Source: Nematopogon swammerdamellus (lineage: Eukaryota > Arthropoda > Insecta > Lepidoptera > Adelidae). Taken from it: a DNA stretch of 64,000 nucleotides. The stretch lies in NCBI GenBank assembly GCA_946902875.1, contig OX336338.1:13507971-13571970 (forward strand), in the 5' to 3' direction. The position numbers were made by a program, and so were the translations under genes. This document shows positions 54,523 to 63,860 of the stretch, one piece after another. The notes beneath the pieces were generated by a model. The model saw only the letters and a program-made list of their open reading frames with translations, did no database searches and had not been told where the DNA came from. Every line of letters begins with the position of its first letter. The stretch's first letter is position 1.

Positions 54523-55817
54523 ATTAATAAGCTAGTCCAACAGCGACAGTTTCATTCGTTCATTATCGTAAGTCGTGCCCGCCGGCCGTTTGCCGCATCA
54601 CTATCCAGATATTATTGGAACATTTGATATCGTGTAGCTGTTAATAATATCTACCTATTCGTAATGATTGTCTGTACACTATGACAGAAATTAAGACATT
54701 TGACAGTTCCATTGAGGGGGTAACATCACATTTACATTAAATTCTGAGATAGGAGTCTAAAATATTAAGTTGCTATGTATAAGTTTGGTCTCATTAGCCC
54801 TCATGCTCCATATTTTTAAGCATAGTGCGGTTTCGTTGAAACTTATCTGAAGGGTGTGTGATGCTGTCACAGGGTCTGTGTCTGAGGCCAAAAAAAGCGT
54901 GTCGTCCGCGAATGTACCTGTTAGGACATGTATATATGTATAAATAGAAAACGTTAAACTTAGACGGACCTTGTGCTTTCAAAACTAGTGTAGCTCCAAC
55001 CCTAATTATAAAAATACTAACATAACATTAAAGAAAAAACGGTTATCAAAATCTCTGTGAATAGGCTAGAATAGGACTTGCTGCGACAGTGTAACAAGCA
55101 CGGTTTTGTCGTTGTTAAGTTAAGCATAACTCTAGCTGCCGCTCGCACATGCTAGCCTGCTTTCTAAGCGTAATAATAAAGATCCGCTTCTGTAAAACAG
55201 CGGGGTCTTTAGATATTATGTTCTTAGACATAATAACACTCCAAAAAGTACCCGGAGACAATATCAAGAATGCAGTAATGACGTCATCATGACGACCTCC
55301 ATACCAGAGTACTTTAATCTTGAAATAATTTGAGAATAGAGCCATTTGATAGTTTTTTCTTTCTTCCATTAACAATAAAAAAATAGGATTTTAAATTCAG
55401 CCCTGATTTGACAATCAAAATTTTTTTGTAGTGTTTCTATTCGTCAATTCAGTTTGTGAAGACATTAGTAGACTCCTATCTGCATTGGCTCAAATATATT
55501 ACTTATAAAAATAGACTTTAAGGAGGCATAACTAACATTGTTTTTTATTCTGACCAATAAATTTCCTGTATTCATTTTTTTATTAATTTGTTTTAGGGTT
55601 TTTAAAAATATTATTAGTTATTTGTAAATTAAAGTAGATATTATGAGACGAGAATGATTAAATCGAGATCATCACACTGTAGGGGCGCATATAAGTACTA
55701 CATGAACATTATGTTAGCTGAGCTCTTATAATTTGAATTGTAAAGGCTTAAGTACTTCGAGAACATTATGGTAGTTACACTCTTATTGTTTGATGACCTC
55801 GATATGAAAATAGTGTA
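54523..55817 (+). other. Probable UBE2K 3' UTR and intergenic sequence
   Basis: Begins directly after the stop; AT-rich, no gene or repeat identified. A candidate polyadenylation signal CCAATAAATTTC lies near 55555; other A-rich sites exist, so the transcript end is not fixed. Confidence 0.4.
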
Positions 55818-55985
55818 CAGTACCCGGCAGTAAGTAATGAACATCGAGCTTTACTTAGAGACAATCCAGTTGTAGAGCGTCGTCTCTGTCGTACGAACTG
55901 GCACGTTTCTGTGACAGAGACGGCGCTCTACAGCCGGTTTGTCTGTTTCTAAAGCTCGATGTTCATTAGTTACTGCCGGGTACTG
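55818..55985. mobile_element. Tc1/mariner-type MITE with TA target duplication
   Basis: 168 bp, TA on both sides (55816-55817, 55986-55987). Inverted ends start CAGTACCCGGCAGTAA and extend about 70 bp with some differences, including AATGAACATCGAGCTTTA and GTAGAGCG. The TA duplication fits the Tc1/mariner group. Non-coding. Confidence 0.85.
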
Positions 55986-56011
55986 TAGGTGTATTATGTT
56001 GGTAGTAGTGT

Positions 56012-56250
56012 CTTGGATTCAACTAGGGCGCGAATAACGCGGGACATGTCCTGCGGCATCTACGGAGTAGGTATGTCACGGGGAACATCTTCAAACATGC
56101 CGCATGTCATGTTATGTGTACACACCAGTAGAGATATCGCCCGCAACATGTCCCGCTCACGTAAATGCCACGCAACGTTTCACGCGGCTTGTAGACTGTA
56201 TGTTGCGCAACATGTTGTCCGAGGGTATTTGCCTCCCTAGTGAATCCAAG
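56012..56250. mobile_element. Foldback element with CTTGGATTCA ends
   Basis: The ends CTTGGATTCAACTAGGG (56012) and the complement of CTTGGATTCACTAGGG (ending 56250) are inverted with weaker continuation inward (gcgggacatgt). The interior repeats ACATGTCCCGC/GCGGGACATG and CAACATGT strings. No target duplication seen. About 239 bp. Confidence 0.55.
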
Positions 56251-57424
56251 GCTTAAACTTACTTTTGTGATTATTAAACTTTTCTGCATTCACTACAAGT
56301 TTGTGCTGTATTCTTGAAAATAAATGAGGCCTGAAGAGAGTTATGGTATTTGTGCAATATTATTTTTCATTATCAGCCTTCAGATTTGTTTTCAGTTAGG
56401 ACCATGGTACCTATACCAGGCCTTCGTCACTCGATCAAGGTCGCGCGTTAAATGCCTACCGCTTGGCGTGTCGGTTAATGCACAACTAACAGTGGGCTGC
56501 CGCTATCCAGCCAGAGCGAGCGCACCTACTATGTTTCGTTTCGAATTTAGAAATGTCGAAATCACGTCATTATTGTGCAGCATTTTCATTTATTTCTAGT
56601 AATTTATGTATTCATATTAGTAGGAGGTCATAGATTTAAAATAATATAATATTGCCGATAACATTAGTTAGATGACGCTGAACTGCGTGGTATGTATGGC
56701 CTAATTCGTAGGTATAAGGATAGAAATAGAACATTAATTCGTTCTCTGTCTCTCAATATGGGTTGTATACAATAAAACACACCAATAAAACAATAGGTAC
56801 ATTGTAGATGATCATTAAAATTTATCAAACAAAACTATCACTGGAAGGTTGCACGCTTCCATGTGAAAAACTAATTGTGACGCTAAACGCATGCATGAAT
56901 TTGCCGTAGCTAAATATCGTATCGTTGGTAGGTATAATCTTCATTTTATTCCTCACAAAAAGACAACCCAAAGATACAACCCTTACACGCGCTGAACAAC
57001 GCGCTTTCGAGATAGAGTTACGCGACAGAAAGAGAAGCGAAATGTAGGTGGTTATCGTGGTTAGGCATGCAGCTCTGTGCGAGTCAATTTGTACTTTATT
57101 GCGTCGTCGCAGAGTAGCTATTTCTTTGTGAGTGTTTGTACAGAGAAGTTTCTGTACGGAGTACTCTTTTCTATTCTGTGCCTATACACTACTGTAGTCA
57201 CTTTGAGGTCTTATAGATCAAATGACAGTTCGTGATTTTTGAGTCTACCAAACCTAGCTCCGAGATTTGGCTGTGACGAAATGAGGTGTAAGTTATAGTC
57301 ATTATGTTATAACACCGGTCTACGGTTATAATATGAATGACCATACATAACTTATATTTGCACCTACCTACATATAAATCATAAAAGCAAAAAAATTATG
57401 AATTGCAAATCCCTCTATTTCCTC
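56251..57424. other. Non-genic sequence
   Basis: No gene supported; AT-rich with a few short open frames lacking domains. Confidence 0.45.
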
Positions 57425-58130
57425 TAGTACAGCCTGCTGTTTTTCAAAAGGGACTTGAAAGGCTCCTGTCAGGCTTTCACAATCCCCATGCATCACAGAA
57501 TCTACCTGGGGATCGTTTGACACCTACTTGTAGGTGTAATGATGCCACATGTCGCGCTTTCCGGCCGTTCCCAGTAGTCTTACCAGTTGTACTACTGGGA
57601 ATTTTCATCCCAGTGGTCTTACTATAAAAATCACTGAGAATTGTGTTCCCAGTAGTCCTACCAGTAAAACTCGATGTTAGACCTAATAATATTACTAGGA
57701 AAAATAAAATAGATTTTTGTTTTGTGGTTTCGAATATAAATAAAGGCGGCAATTATTTCTACTTTTTTGTCTGCAGCATTACTAAGTCTACGGTTTATAG
57801 ATCCTAATGCGAGGACTAATGGGAAAAATAATACCAGCGAAGTCTTAAACCACCCTTAACAGTGGTGGGGGAATTCAGAGTCTTTACACTTTGTCTTTTT
57901 TTTATGGAAATAAAATTGCTATCTTTGTGATTGTGACTTGTGACCGGAAGAGATCACTTGTTCTGTCTAATTAGACTGCAAGCATGTCTAACTCTCTTTA
58001 CTATCGGTAAGTCCACGTGGATGCAAATTACCAGTAGTACAACTGGTAAGACTACTGGGAACGGCCAAAAATCCCCAGTAGTACAACTGGTAAGACTACT
58101 GGGAACGGCTCGCGCTTTCCATAAAAACAA
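57425..58130 (+). pseudogene. jockey-like J1 C-terminal/3' tail fragment, split
   Basis: At 57435-57562 it reads VFQKGLERLLSGFHNPHASQ and then TPTCRCNDATCRAF, matching the end of J1 copies at 38340-38460. The 3' tail stops at TCGCGCTTTCC (57552-57562) and resumes after the inserted element at 58110 with the same 11 bases and ATAAAAACAATAAAGG. Confidence 0.75.
57563..58109. mobile_element. DNA transposon-like element, 36-bp TIR, 11-bp target duplication
   Basis: 547 bp flanked by TCGCGCTTTCC on both sides (57552-57562 and 58110-58120). The ends GCCGTTCCCAGTAGTCTTAC (from 57564) and the complement ending 58109 match perfectly over about 36 bp. The motif CCAGTAGTACAACTGG also occurs a second time next to the right end (58031-58067), and a diverged form lies inside the left end, so the termini form several hairpins. 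It resembles foldback or MULE-type elements by duplication length. No coding capacity. Confidence 0.85.
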
Positions 58131-58157
58131 TAAAGGACACACACAATTATTATAAAA

Positions 58158-58260
58158 CTAGCTGTGCCCGCGACTACGTCCGCGTGGACTTGATCTTTCT
58201 CAGCCTGTTATAACGCAACGTGACTCAGTCGGTCCGTTCGTTAGTATGATTCAATTGTTT
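58158..58260 (-). mobile_element. Helitron-like (LEP1-type) terminus
   Basis: CTAGCTGTGCCCGCGACTAC followed by gtccgcgtgg, the same hairpin-plus-CTAG arrangement as at 1587 and 62447. The body of the element was not delimited. Confidence 0.5.
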
Positions 58261-58939
58261 TGGTGTTTTTAAATTGGGCAGGTTATAGATTTGATTCGAC
58301 CTACATAAGTGAAGTCGCAACCAATGGTAATTTATAATAATCTACAATAACGCTTCTCTGTAAACAATATTAGAAGTAGAATATCCAGGAATGTGTGCAT
58401 ATGAATTATTTGAATAACTAATACGGGAAAGAGGCACGTATAGCTGACTGTGCGGAAAGCAACTCAAACTTAGATCTAAGCCTGATACCCAACCAATGAC
58501 GGTGACCAAGCAGTAAGTCACAGCCTTCTCTTAATAATACTTACATACTTAAATACTATTTTACTATTTATTACATGCGTATATATTTCTACTAATTTCT
58601 TCTTATGCTTCTTGGTGAAGTTCTTAATAGTTCGATATCTGGCGAACTCCTCGATTCACGACAGATGTTGATATATTAGTCTGTAACTCGTTGAAGGGAC
58701 AGGTTAGAGCCACTCCACTTTGGAAGTCTTCTTCCTCAGCAAGATTGCAGGTGGCTTCTCTTCGATCTGATGATTCATCGGACAACTGACCCAGCCTCAG
58801 CAACCTCCCACTGTGATACCCGGACTCTCAGGAGCACCTATGCAGAAGCTCCACTCAAAGAAGGAACCGGCTGACACAGCAGACCCCTGCGGTCCTCGTG
58901 CTCAGCAGAACTCGCAGGCAACGGCTTCACCGAAACCCC
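58261..58939. other. Non-genic sequence
   Basis: AT-rich to about 58690, then more GC-balanced sequence with an open frame that runs into the minisatellite; no domain recognised. Confidence 0.4.
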
Positions 58940-59170
58940 TCCGAAGCCATCAATTTTCAGTCTCTGAAGCCCACAGAAGCCTTCATCTTTAGTCTCAGCA
59001 GCTCAAAGAAGACTTCATCTTCAGCCTCGCAGCCCACAGAAGCCTTTATCTTTAGTCTCCGCAGCCCACAGAAGCCTTCATCTTCAGTCTCAGCAGCCCA
59101 CAGAAGCCTTCATCTTCAGCCTCGCAACCCACAGAAGCCCTCATCTTCAGTCTCCGCAGCCCACAGAAGC
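58940..59170 (+). repeat. Minisatellite, about 33-bp unit
   Basis: About seven units of CAGCCCACAGAAGCCTTCAT then CTTCAGTCTC, with variants. Because the unit is usually divisible by three, an open frame (58898-59233) reads peptides rich in PTEAFIFSL; I see no independent sign that it is translated. Confidence 0.8.
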
Positions 59171-59375
59171 CTAAGGCACGACCACGTCCACTTCAGAGTT
59201 CAGCAGACCTCGTGGCCGCACATAAGCCGCTAAGATAAAAACACATTTTTTTTTCATGGAAACTGATACGGTTAGCTACATCACCTACAACATCCGTGAT
59301 GTCAGCCCATAACACCGGGTGAGCTAGGTGCCATGTCAGTGCTTCCCTTCATTTCATGTCAGCTACACTGACCTG

Positions 59376-60986
59376 CAGCCCGACCGTGGTAATTTTACTC
59401 GATCGACGAGTTCGAGCAAAATGAACGAGTAGGCATAATTGGTACCGTCGTAGCTGTCAAATGTACAAGTGAGTGAGTGCACGAAACGGTCACGTGGTCT
59501 ACTCGAACTCGAACGTCGATCTACCACATTTTGACAGTTATTGGTACCGTCGTACGAAATGTGAGCTCGAACTTCGAGTCATTTTGACGTATACGCTCAC
59601 CCAAACACTCGATTGATCTTTATCAACTTTTGCGATAGTTTAGTAAATCTCAAAGTTGGTTATATGTTAAATTAACGATTCCTTCCATAGAATTTAGTGG
59701 AAAGGTATTTAAATATGTATTATTTTATTTATAAGTTGTTCATTCCTTTATTTAATTTAAGTATTTACTCAAATAATATAGATAAAAAATACAAGTAGGT
59801 ACCTAAGTACCTATCACTAAAATAAAATAAGAATAAAGTCTGTACCTAGGTACATACATACATACATCACATCATACATATCACACGCTATATCCCGACC
59901 ATCATCCCGACAATCGGGGTAAGCAGAGTAATCGGTGTTGTGCTACACATACCTAACTACATCAAGCAGCAAGTAAGGCATGCAGACCCACCTCCTGCAT
60001 GACTCGGTGGAAGGACCGTGACAATGTGACAGGTGGCTAGCCTGTCGCCCTTTAGCACGGCATCGTGTCCTTATCCCTTAGCCGCCTTTTATGACATGCA
60101 CGGGGAGAGATGCAGTGGGGCTATTCTTATTAATACCGACCGGCCCACACGCACGGTAACGTAGTTAGTGCGTAATAAAGTCTTGTGTTCTAAGTACACG
60201 TCTCATATCAATTTGTCAGTACCTACCTAAGTACATACCTACCTATGTAACTAATTTATAGGTGCCGGTAGTGGAGCTATAATGTATAACCAAATGTGGT
60301 AATAATAGGTAGGGTCATACAGGAGTTATTTATTTTTAGATAGTTAGGTATCTACAGCAATGTATTACCCGTCGGAATATCTATATAGGCATTATAGGCT
60401 AGGCACCTCGCCTCGAATAAATGCGCTTCCCCCGCACTTCACCGCGGTCTCGCCTCGTTAGTACCGTTATCGGGGTATTTTTGTGGCTAGGTAATATGGC
60501 TGGAGGAAGGGCGGAGGGTTGAGGGGAAGAGATTCAAAATGAATGTCGTCATCACTCACACAGCTGGCTGACCGACAACCAACATCGTGTGTGTTGCCAC
60601 GATGTAATTTTTACTAATACTAAATAGCTACTCTTAAATATCGGGGTGTTCAATTTATACTCGTTTTTCAACTTAGTCAATACTCTTTTTCTCTTTTAAT
60701 TAACATAAAGATTCTGAAAAGTAGTATACATACCATATTGACCGTTTGATACCTAGCAAAATGAGCGCTTTGCATTCTAGGTAGCATAATACATTTAGTA
60801 AAAAAATTGTAATAGTGGCAAGACTGGTAGATCGACACTCGATCGAGAATTCGTCACTTGGTCGACACTCGCATACGTACTCACCTGCACGCCGCGCGCC
60901 GGTACCAAAATAATTTGCCTCGTGCGACCGATCGAGTCGAGCGCAGCTCGAACTCGTCGTGCGAGTAAAATTAGCACGGTAGGGGT
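59376..60986. mobile_element. 1.6-kb inverted-repeat transposon inside a SINE
   Basis: The termini contain ACCGTGGTAATTTTACTCG (59383) and, inverted, ACCGTGCTAATTTTACTCG (to about 60981), with matching continuation CGACGAGTTCGAGC: 35 bp with three differences. CCTG occurs on both sides (59372-59375, 60987-60990) and may be the target duplication. A family A repeat (59850-60140) lies inside. No transposase is visible, so it is non-autonomous. Confidence 0.75.
59850..60140. repeat. Dispersed repeat family A, copy 3
   Basis: TACA microsatellite, AATCGGGGTAAGCAGAGTAA, TCGGTGTTGTGCT, then GACTCGGTGGAAGGACCGTG and GGGAGAGATGCAGTGGGGCT, in the same order as 24150-24480. It lies inside the 1.6-kb transposon. 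Confidence 0.8.
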
Positions 60987-61242
60987 CCTGGACAGAAAAG
61001 ACGAACTATTTACATAGCCGTTTCGACCGACGTTTCATTCAGTGCGGTGGTACCAACCCGGGCGGGATAAACCCTACCATCTAGTAAGGTAAGAAGGGAA
61101 GGGACCTACAGTTTAACGTGGAATCCGAACCACAGTCAGCCTCCAAGTACTGACCGCGCTCAGGGTTGCTTATCAACAGTCGACCGACCGCACCACTGAG
61201 CTACCGAGGATTCCGTATCGCCATGTCATGGCTAGCGCCACT

Positions 61243-61262
61243 CACGCCATCTAGATGGCGTG
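61243..61262. repeat. Perfect 20-bp palindrome
   Basis: CACGCCATCTAGATGGCGTG equals its reverse complement. It lies just beyond the start of the split SINE. Function unknown. Confidence 0.8.
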
Positions 61263-61444
61263 TTATGAAATGCTTCATATTAGTTAAATGTCATGATTAG
61301 TTAAAATGCTTCACGCTCTATTCGGGAGATGGCGCGCGCGCATACACTTTTTTGGTTTCTTCTATGGGAAACCCCGTGATTTTTTTACTTTTTTCTTATT
61401 TTTATTATTTCTTGTTATATCGGCCATAATCCTTACCTATAATA

Positions 61445-61653
61445 AAATCCAACGTCTGCTTTCTGTATGTCTGAGTGTCTGTCTGTCCGCTTATAACTCG
61501 AGAACCACTGAACCGATTTTAATAAAACAAAATTCTACGGATAGCTTGATTCTTCCCATCAACTATAGGCTACTTACTATCACGCTAAATGGCTTATGAG
61601 GTTAGCAGTGAAGTGAAATATGAGAGCGGGCGGAGCCGCGGGCACAGCTTGTA
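61445..61653 (+). mobile_element. Helitron-like (LEP1-type) 3' end, copy 2
   Basis: Nearly identical to 24890-25085 (ACCACTGAACCGATTTTAAT, GATAGCTTGATTCTTCCCAT), ending GGCGGAGCCGCGGGCACAGC and TTGT instead of TAGT. Non-coding. Confidence 0.6.
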
Positions 61654-61714
61654 ATACATATTCTGTGAAAATTTCAACGGGCTATCTATTACGGTTCAAG
61701 AGATACAGCCCTCG

Positions 61715-61745
<31 letters not shown>

Positions 61746-61800
61746 AGACAGACGGAGTAGGCTGAGTAATAGGGTCCCGTACCGGATACGGAACCCTAAA
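61654..61800. repeat. GACA/GACG microsatellite in a dispersed repeat
   Basis: A CAGACAGACGGACGGACGGA run at about 61715-61757 followed by AGGGTCCCGTACCGGATACG and GAACCCTAA. The phrase ATACGGAACCCTAA also occurs at 21738. A common lepidopteran repeat tail. Confidence 0.6.
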
Positions 61801-62445
61801 AATTAAATGAAAGGATAAAAGAACTAATAAATGTAATTACCAGATAACAGCGCCATCTGTCATTCATTAGTTGACTTATTAAATATATAAACAATTTTAT
61901 CTGAAGAGGACAAATTTGTTGAAATATCATAAAAAATATGTGTTTTTTTATTTAATAATATAAATAATTATAAAAATAAAAAACTGCACACACGAAATTT
62001 TTCACACGAAATGTTTCTTTTCCATGACACTAAACAAAAGTTCCGCGCGACGCGGCGGGGTGGCGCTGCGAGCGACGATGCAGCGCTGCGGCCCGGTGGT
62101 GGCGTGGTGCTATAAGATAAATTTGCTATCTAAACTTAAAAAATTAATATCTTTTGATTCTGTAGGTTGATTTTGATGAAATAAACTCTAAATGTTACTC
62201 AGAATAAAGCTTCATTTTTTGTAGTAATTACATTTTGAATCCAATGAGTGGTTTTTGCGTGATGCGCGCACAAACGAACAAACAAACCGACAAACCGACC
62301 GACAAAAATTTCTAAAAATATATTTTTACGTTCTATTACTTATTCCTTCCGTCTCCCTGTTTTTGTTTTTCAAAAATAATTAATGTACAGACACGGTACG
62401 TCTACGATTTTATTATATGTATAGATAGATAGAAGATAGATATAG
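61801..62445. other. Non-genic sequence
   Basis: AT-rich except for a GC-rich patch at about 62043-62110; no gene or repeat recognised. Confidence 0.4.
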
Positions 62446-62535
62446 ACTAGCTGTTGGCCGCGACTTTGTCCGCGTGAAGAATAATTGAACATATCAAATT
62501 CTTTCAGAACCACATGAAATCAAATCTTTTATTAT
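62446..62535 (-). mobile_element. Helitron-like (LEP1-type) terminus
   Basis: ACTAGCTGTTGGCCGCGACT then ttgtccgcgtgaag, preceded by a GATA microsatellite. Same arrangement as at 1587 and 58158. Confidence 0.5.
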
Positions 62536-63000
62536 ACAGGGTGTTCGGCACAACGACCGACAAAATTTTCTTGTAGGTAAGTGGGGTCATTTGCAACGTT
62601 TTGACCCATCATGACCAAGATACCTTTTGTCTGATGTCACGTGGTATCGAGATACGATTTTTTTTCTTTATTTTTGAAAATTAACAAAATCCCAGCTTTA
62701 AACCCTTGTAACTTTTTTGTTTATGATTGTATCAGCACGATATAAAATTTATTGAATTTTACGATGTATCCTTGTTCTAGAAAAAATATTATTTGATGAA
62801 GTTAACACCATGAAAAGGTCTTATGACCTCCCAAAGTCCCGAGAACGAGTAAAAATATGACAGAATCTTTATTTCTTAATTAATAAAAAAAAAGTGAGGG
62901 CAATTAAAAGCTTAATTTTTTTTTTAAAGTTCGCTAGTTTACGCCCTTTCCAACGGTATACCAGAAGTCATACAAATAATTCACTTTGTGGTCAAAATCC
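62536..63000 (-). repeat. Dispersed 0.46-kb repeat, copy 2
   Basis: Reverse complement of 48969-49431. It starts ACAGGGTGTTCGGCACAACG and ends with the complement of ATTTTGACCACA. It supplies the first part of the open frame that begins at 62894, which is therefore not native to the GIY-YIG protein. Confidence 0.8.
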
Positions 63001-63094
63001 TACTAATGTTATAAACGGGAAAGTTTGTGAGGATGTATGGATGTATGGATCTTTGTTCCTCTTTCACGCAGTGACTGAAGAAACTCAGCATTGG

Positions 63095-63730
63095 CACTGT
63101 GTTTACTCCTACAAAAAAGTATCCCAGATGCTACGTTCGGTAAAAGACAAGTTGGCTCTCCAGTCTGCCGGCGTGTACCAAATCCCATGTAGCTGTGGAA
63201 AGTCATACATCGGGGAGACGAAGAGGAGCGTAGCGACGCGGGTCTCGGAGCACTTACGAGCTGCGAGACAACTGGACTCCAACAAATCAGCAGTGCGCGA
63301 TCACATAGACTCCGGAACGATCCACTGGATTAGATTCGATCAGGTCAAAATTCTTGCGACTGAAACACACGTCCCACGTCTCGTCCGAGAGTCCATCGAA
63401 ATCAAGAACCACGACAACTTCAACCGGGAGGACGCCTTCAAGTTGTCGCCGATGTGGAACCCAGTCGTAGCGCCGCTCAAGAGAAGAAGACATGACCACC
63501 CGGAAGTGGACACCGTTAGCGCCTTCTGTCTCCCCGCCGAGATCCGGAACGCACCTGAACCCTTGTCTACGGAAACTACCTGCACTGGCCACCGCTACAA
63601 TTTTCGTCAACGACGTCGCACAAGGCAGAGTGCTCATGAAGATGGGCCATACGCTTGGCCCGAAACGTCGAGCCACATAGCTCGGAGTGGAACCGTGAGT
63701 AAAGCTGTTCGATTTAAAATAAAATACTAA
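63095..63730 (+). pseudogene. Penelope-like element C-terminal fragment with GIY-YIG endonuclease
   Basis: The open frame ending at 63730 contains GVYQIPCSCGKSYIGETKRS at about residues 93-112 of the frame, then RVSEHLRAARQ, KSAVRDHIDSG and RESIEIKNHDNFNREDAFKL. The GIY-YIG signature (here GVY and YIG, with downstream R and E) is the nuclease that Penelope-like elements carry after their reverse transcriptase. The preceding text (MLRSVKDKLALQSA) is also typical of these elements. The reverse transcriptase is absent and the upstream part of the frame comes from a different repeat, so this is a 5'-truncated copy. The open C-terminal part of about 200 residues suggests a recent origin. Confidence 0.8.
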
Positions 63731-63739
63731 TGGAAATGT

Positions 63740-63860
63740 TCAGGTAAACAATAAACTTTCTTGAAGAAAGTAAATAAGTAAGGGCGAGCAAGACTGAAGG
63801 CCGAGCTTCGTTCGCGTAATCTATATTACCTATATTTGATCGAAGAAGACAAGTTAAGGG
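63740..63860. repeat. Monomers of the 68-bp array family
   Basis: GATAAACTT-like sequence (aacaataaactttcttgaag), aagtaagggcgag and GAAGGCCGAGCTTCGTTCGC follow the GIY-YIG frame and match monomers of the array at 1651-2594. Only one to two diverged units are present. The remaining bases to 64000 show nothing further. Confidence 0.65.

Larger units (their letters stand above)
59245..61214 (-). mobile_element. tRNA/5S chimeric SINE, copy S5, split by a transposon
   Basis: Minus-strand head at 61214-60987: GGTAGCTCAGTGGTGCGG (A box), 5S-like AAGCAACCCTGAGCGCGGTC and AGTACTTGG with part of the segment deleted, B box GGTTCGGATTCC, body. The tail is at 59380-59245 (GATGTTGTAGGTGATGTAGC). The two parts are separated by the element at 59376-60986. 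Confidence 0.75.

Noticed and set aside
58898..59233. 111-residue open frame of repeated peptides
   Set aside because: It reads a minisatellite whose unit is near a multiple of three; no start context or homology.
62894..63094. N-terminal part of the 278-residue frame
   Set aside because: This part is made largely from the dispersed repeat at 62536-63000 and is not part of the Penelope-like protein.
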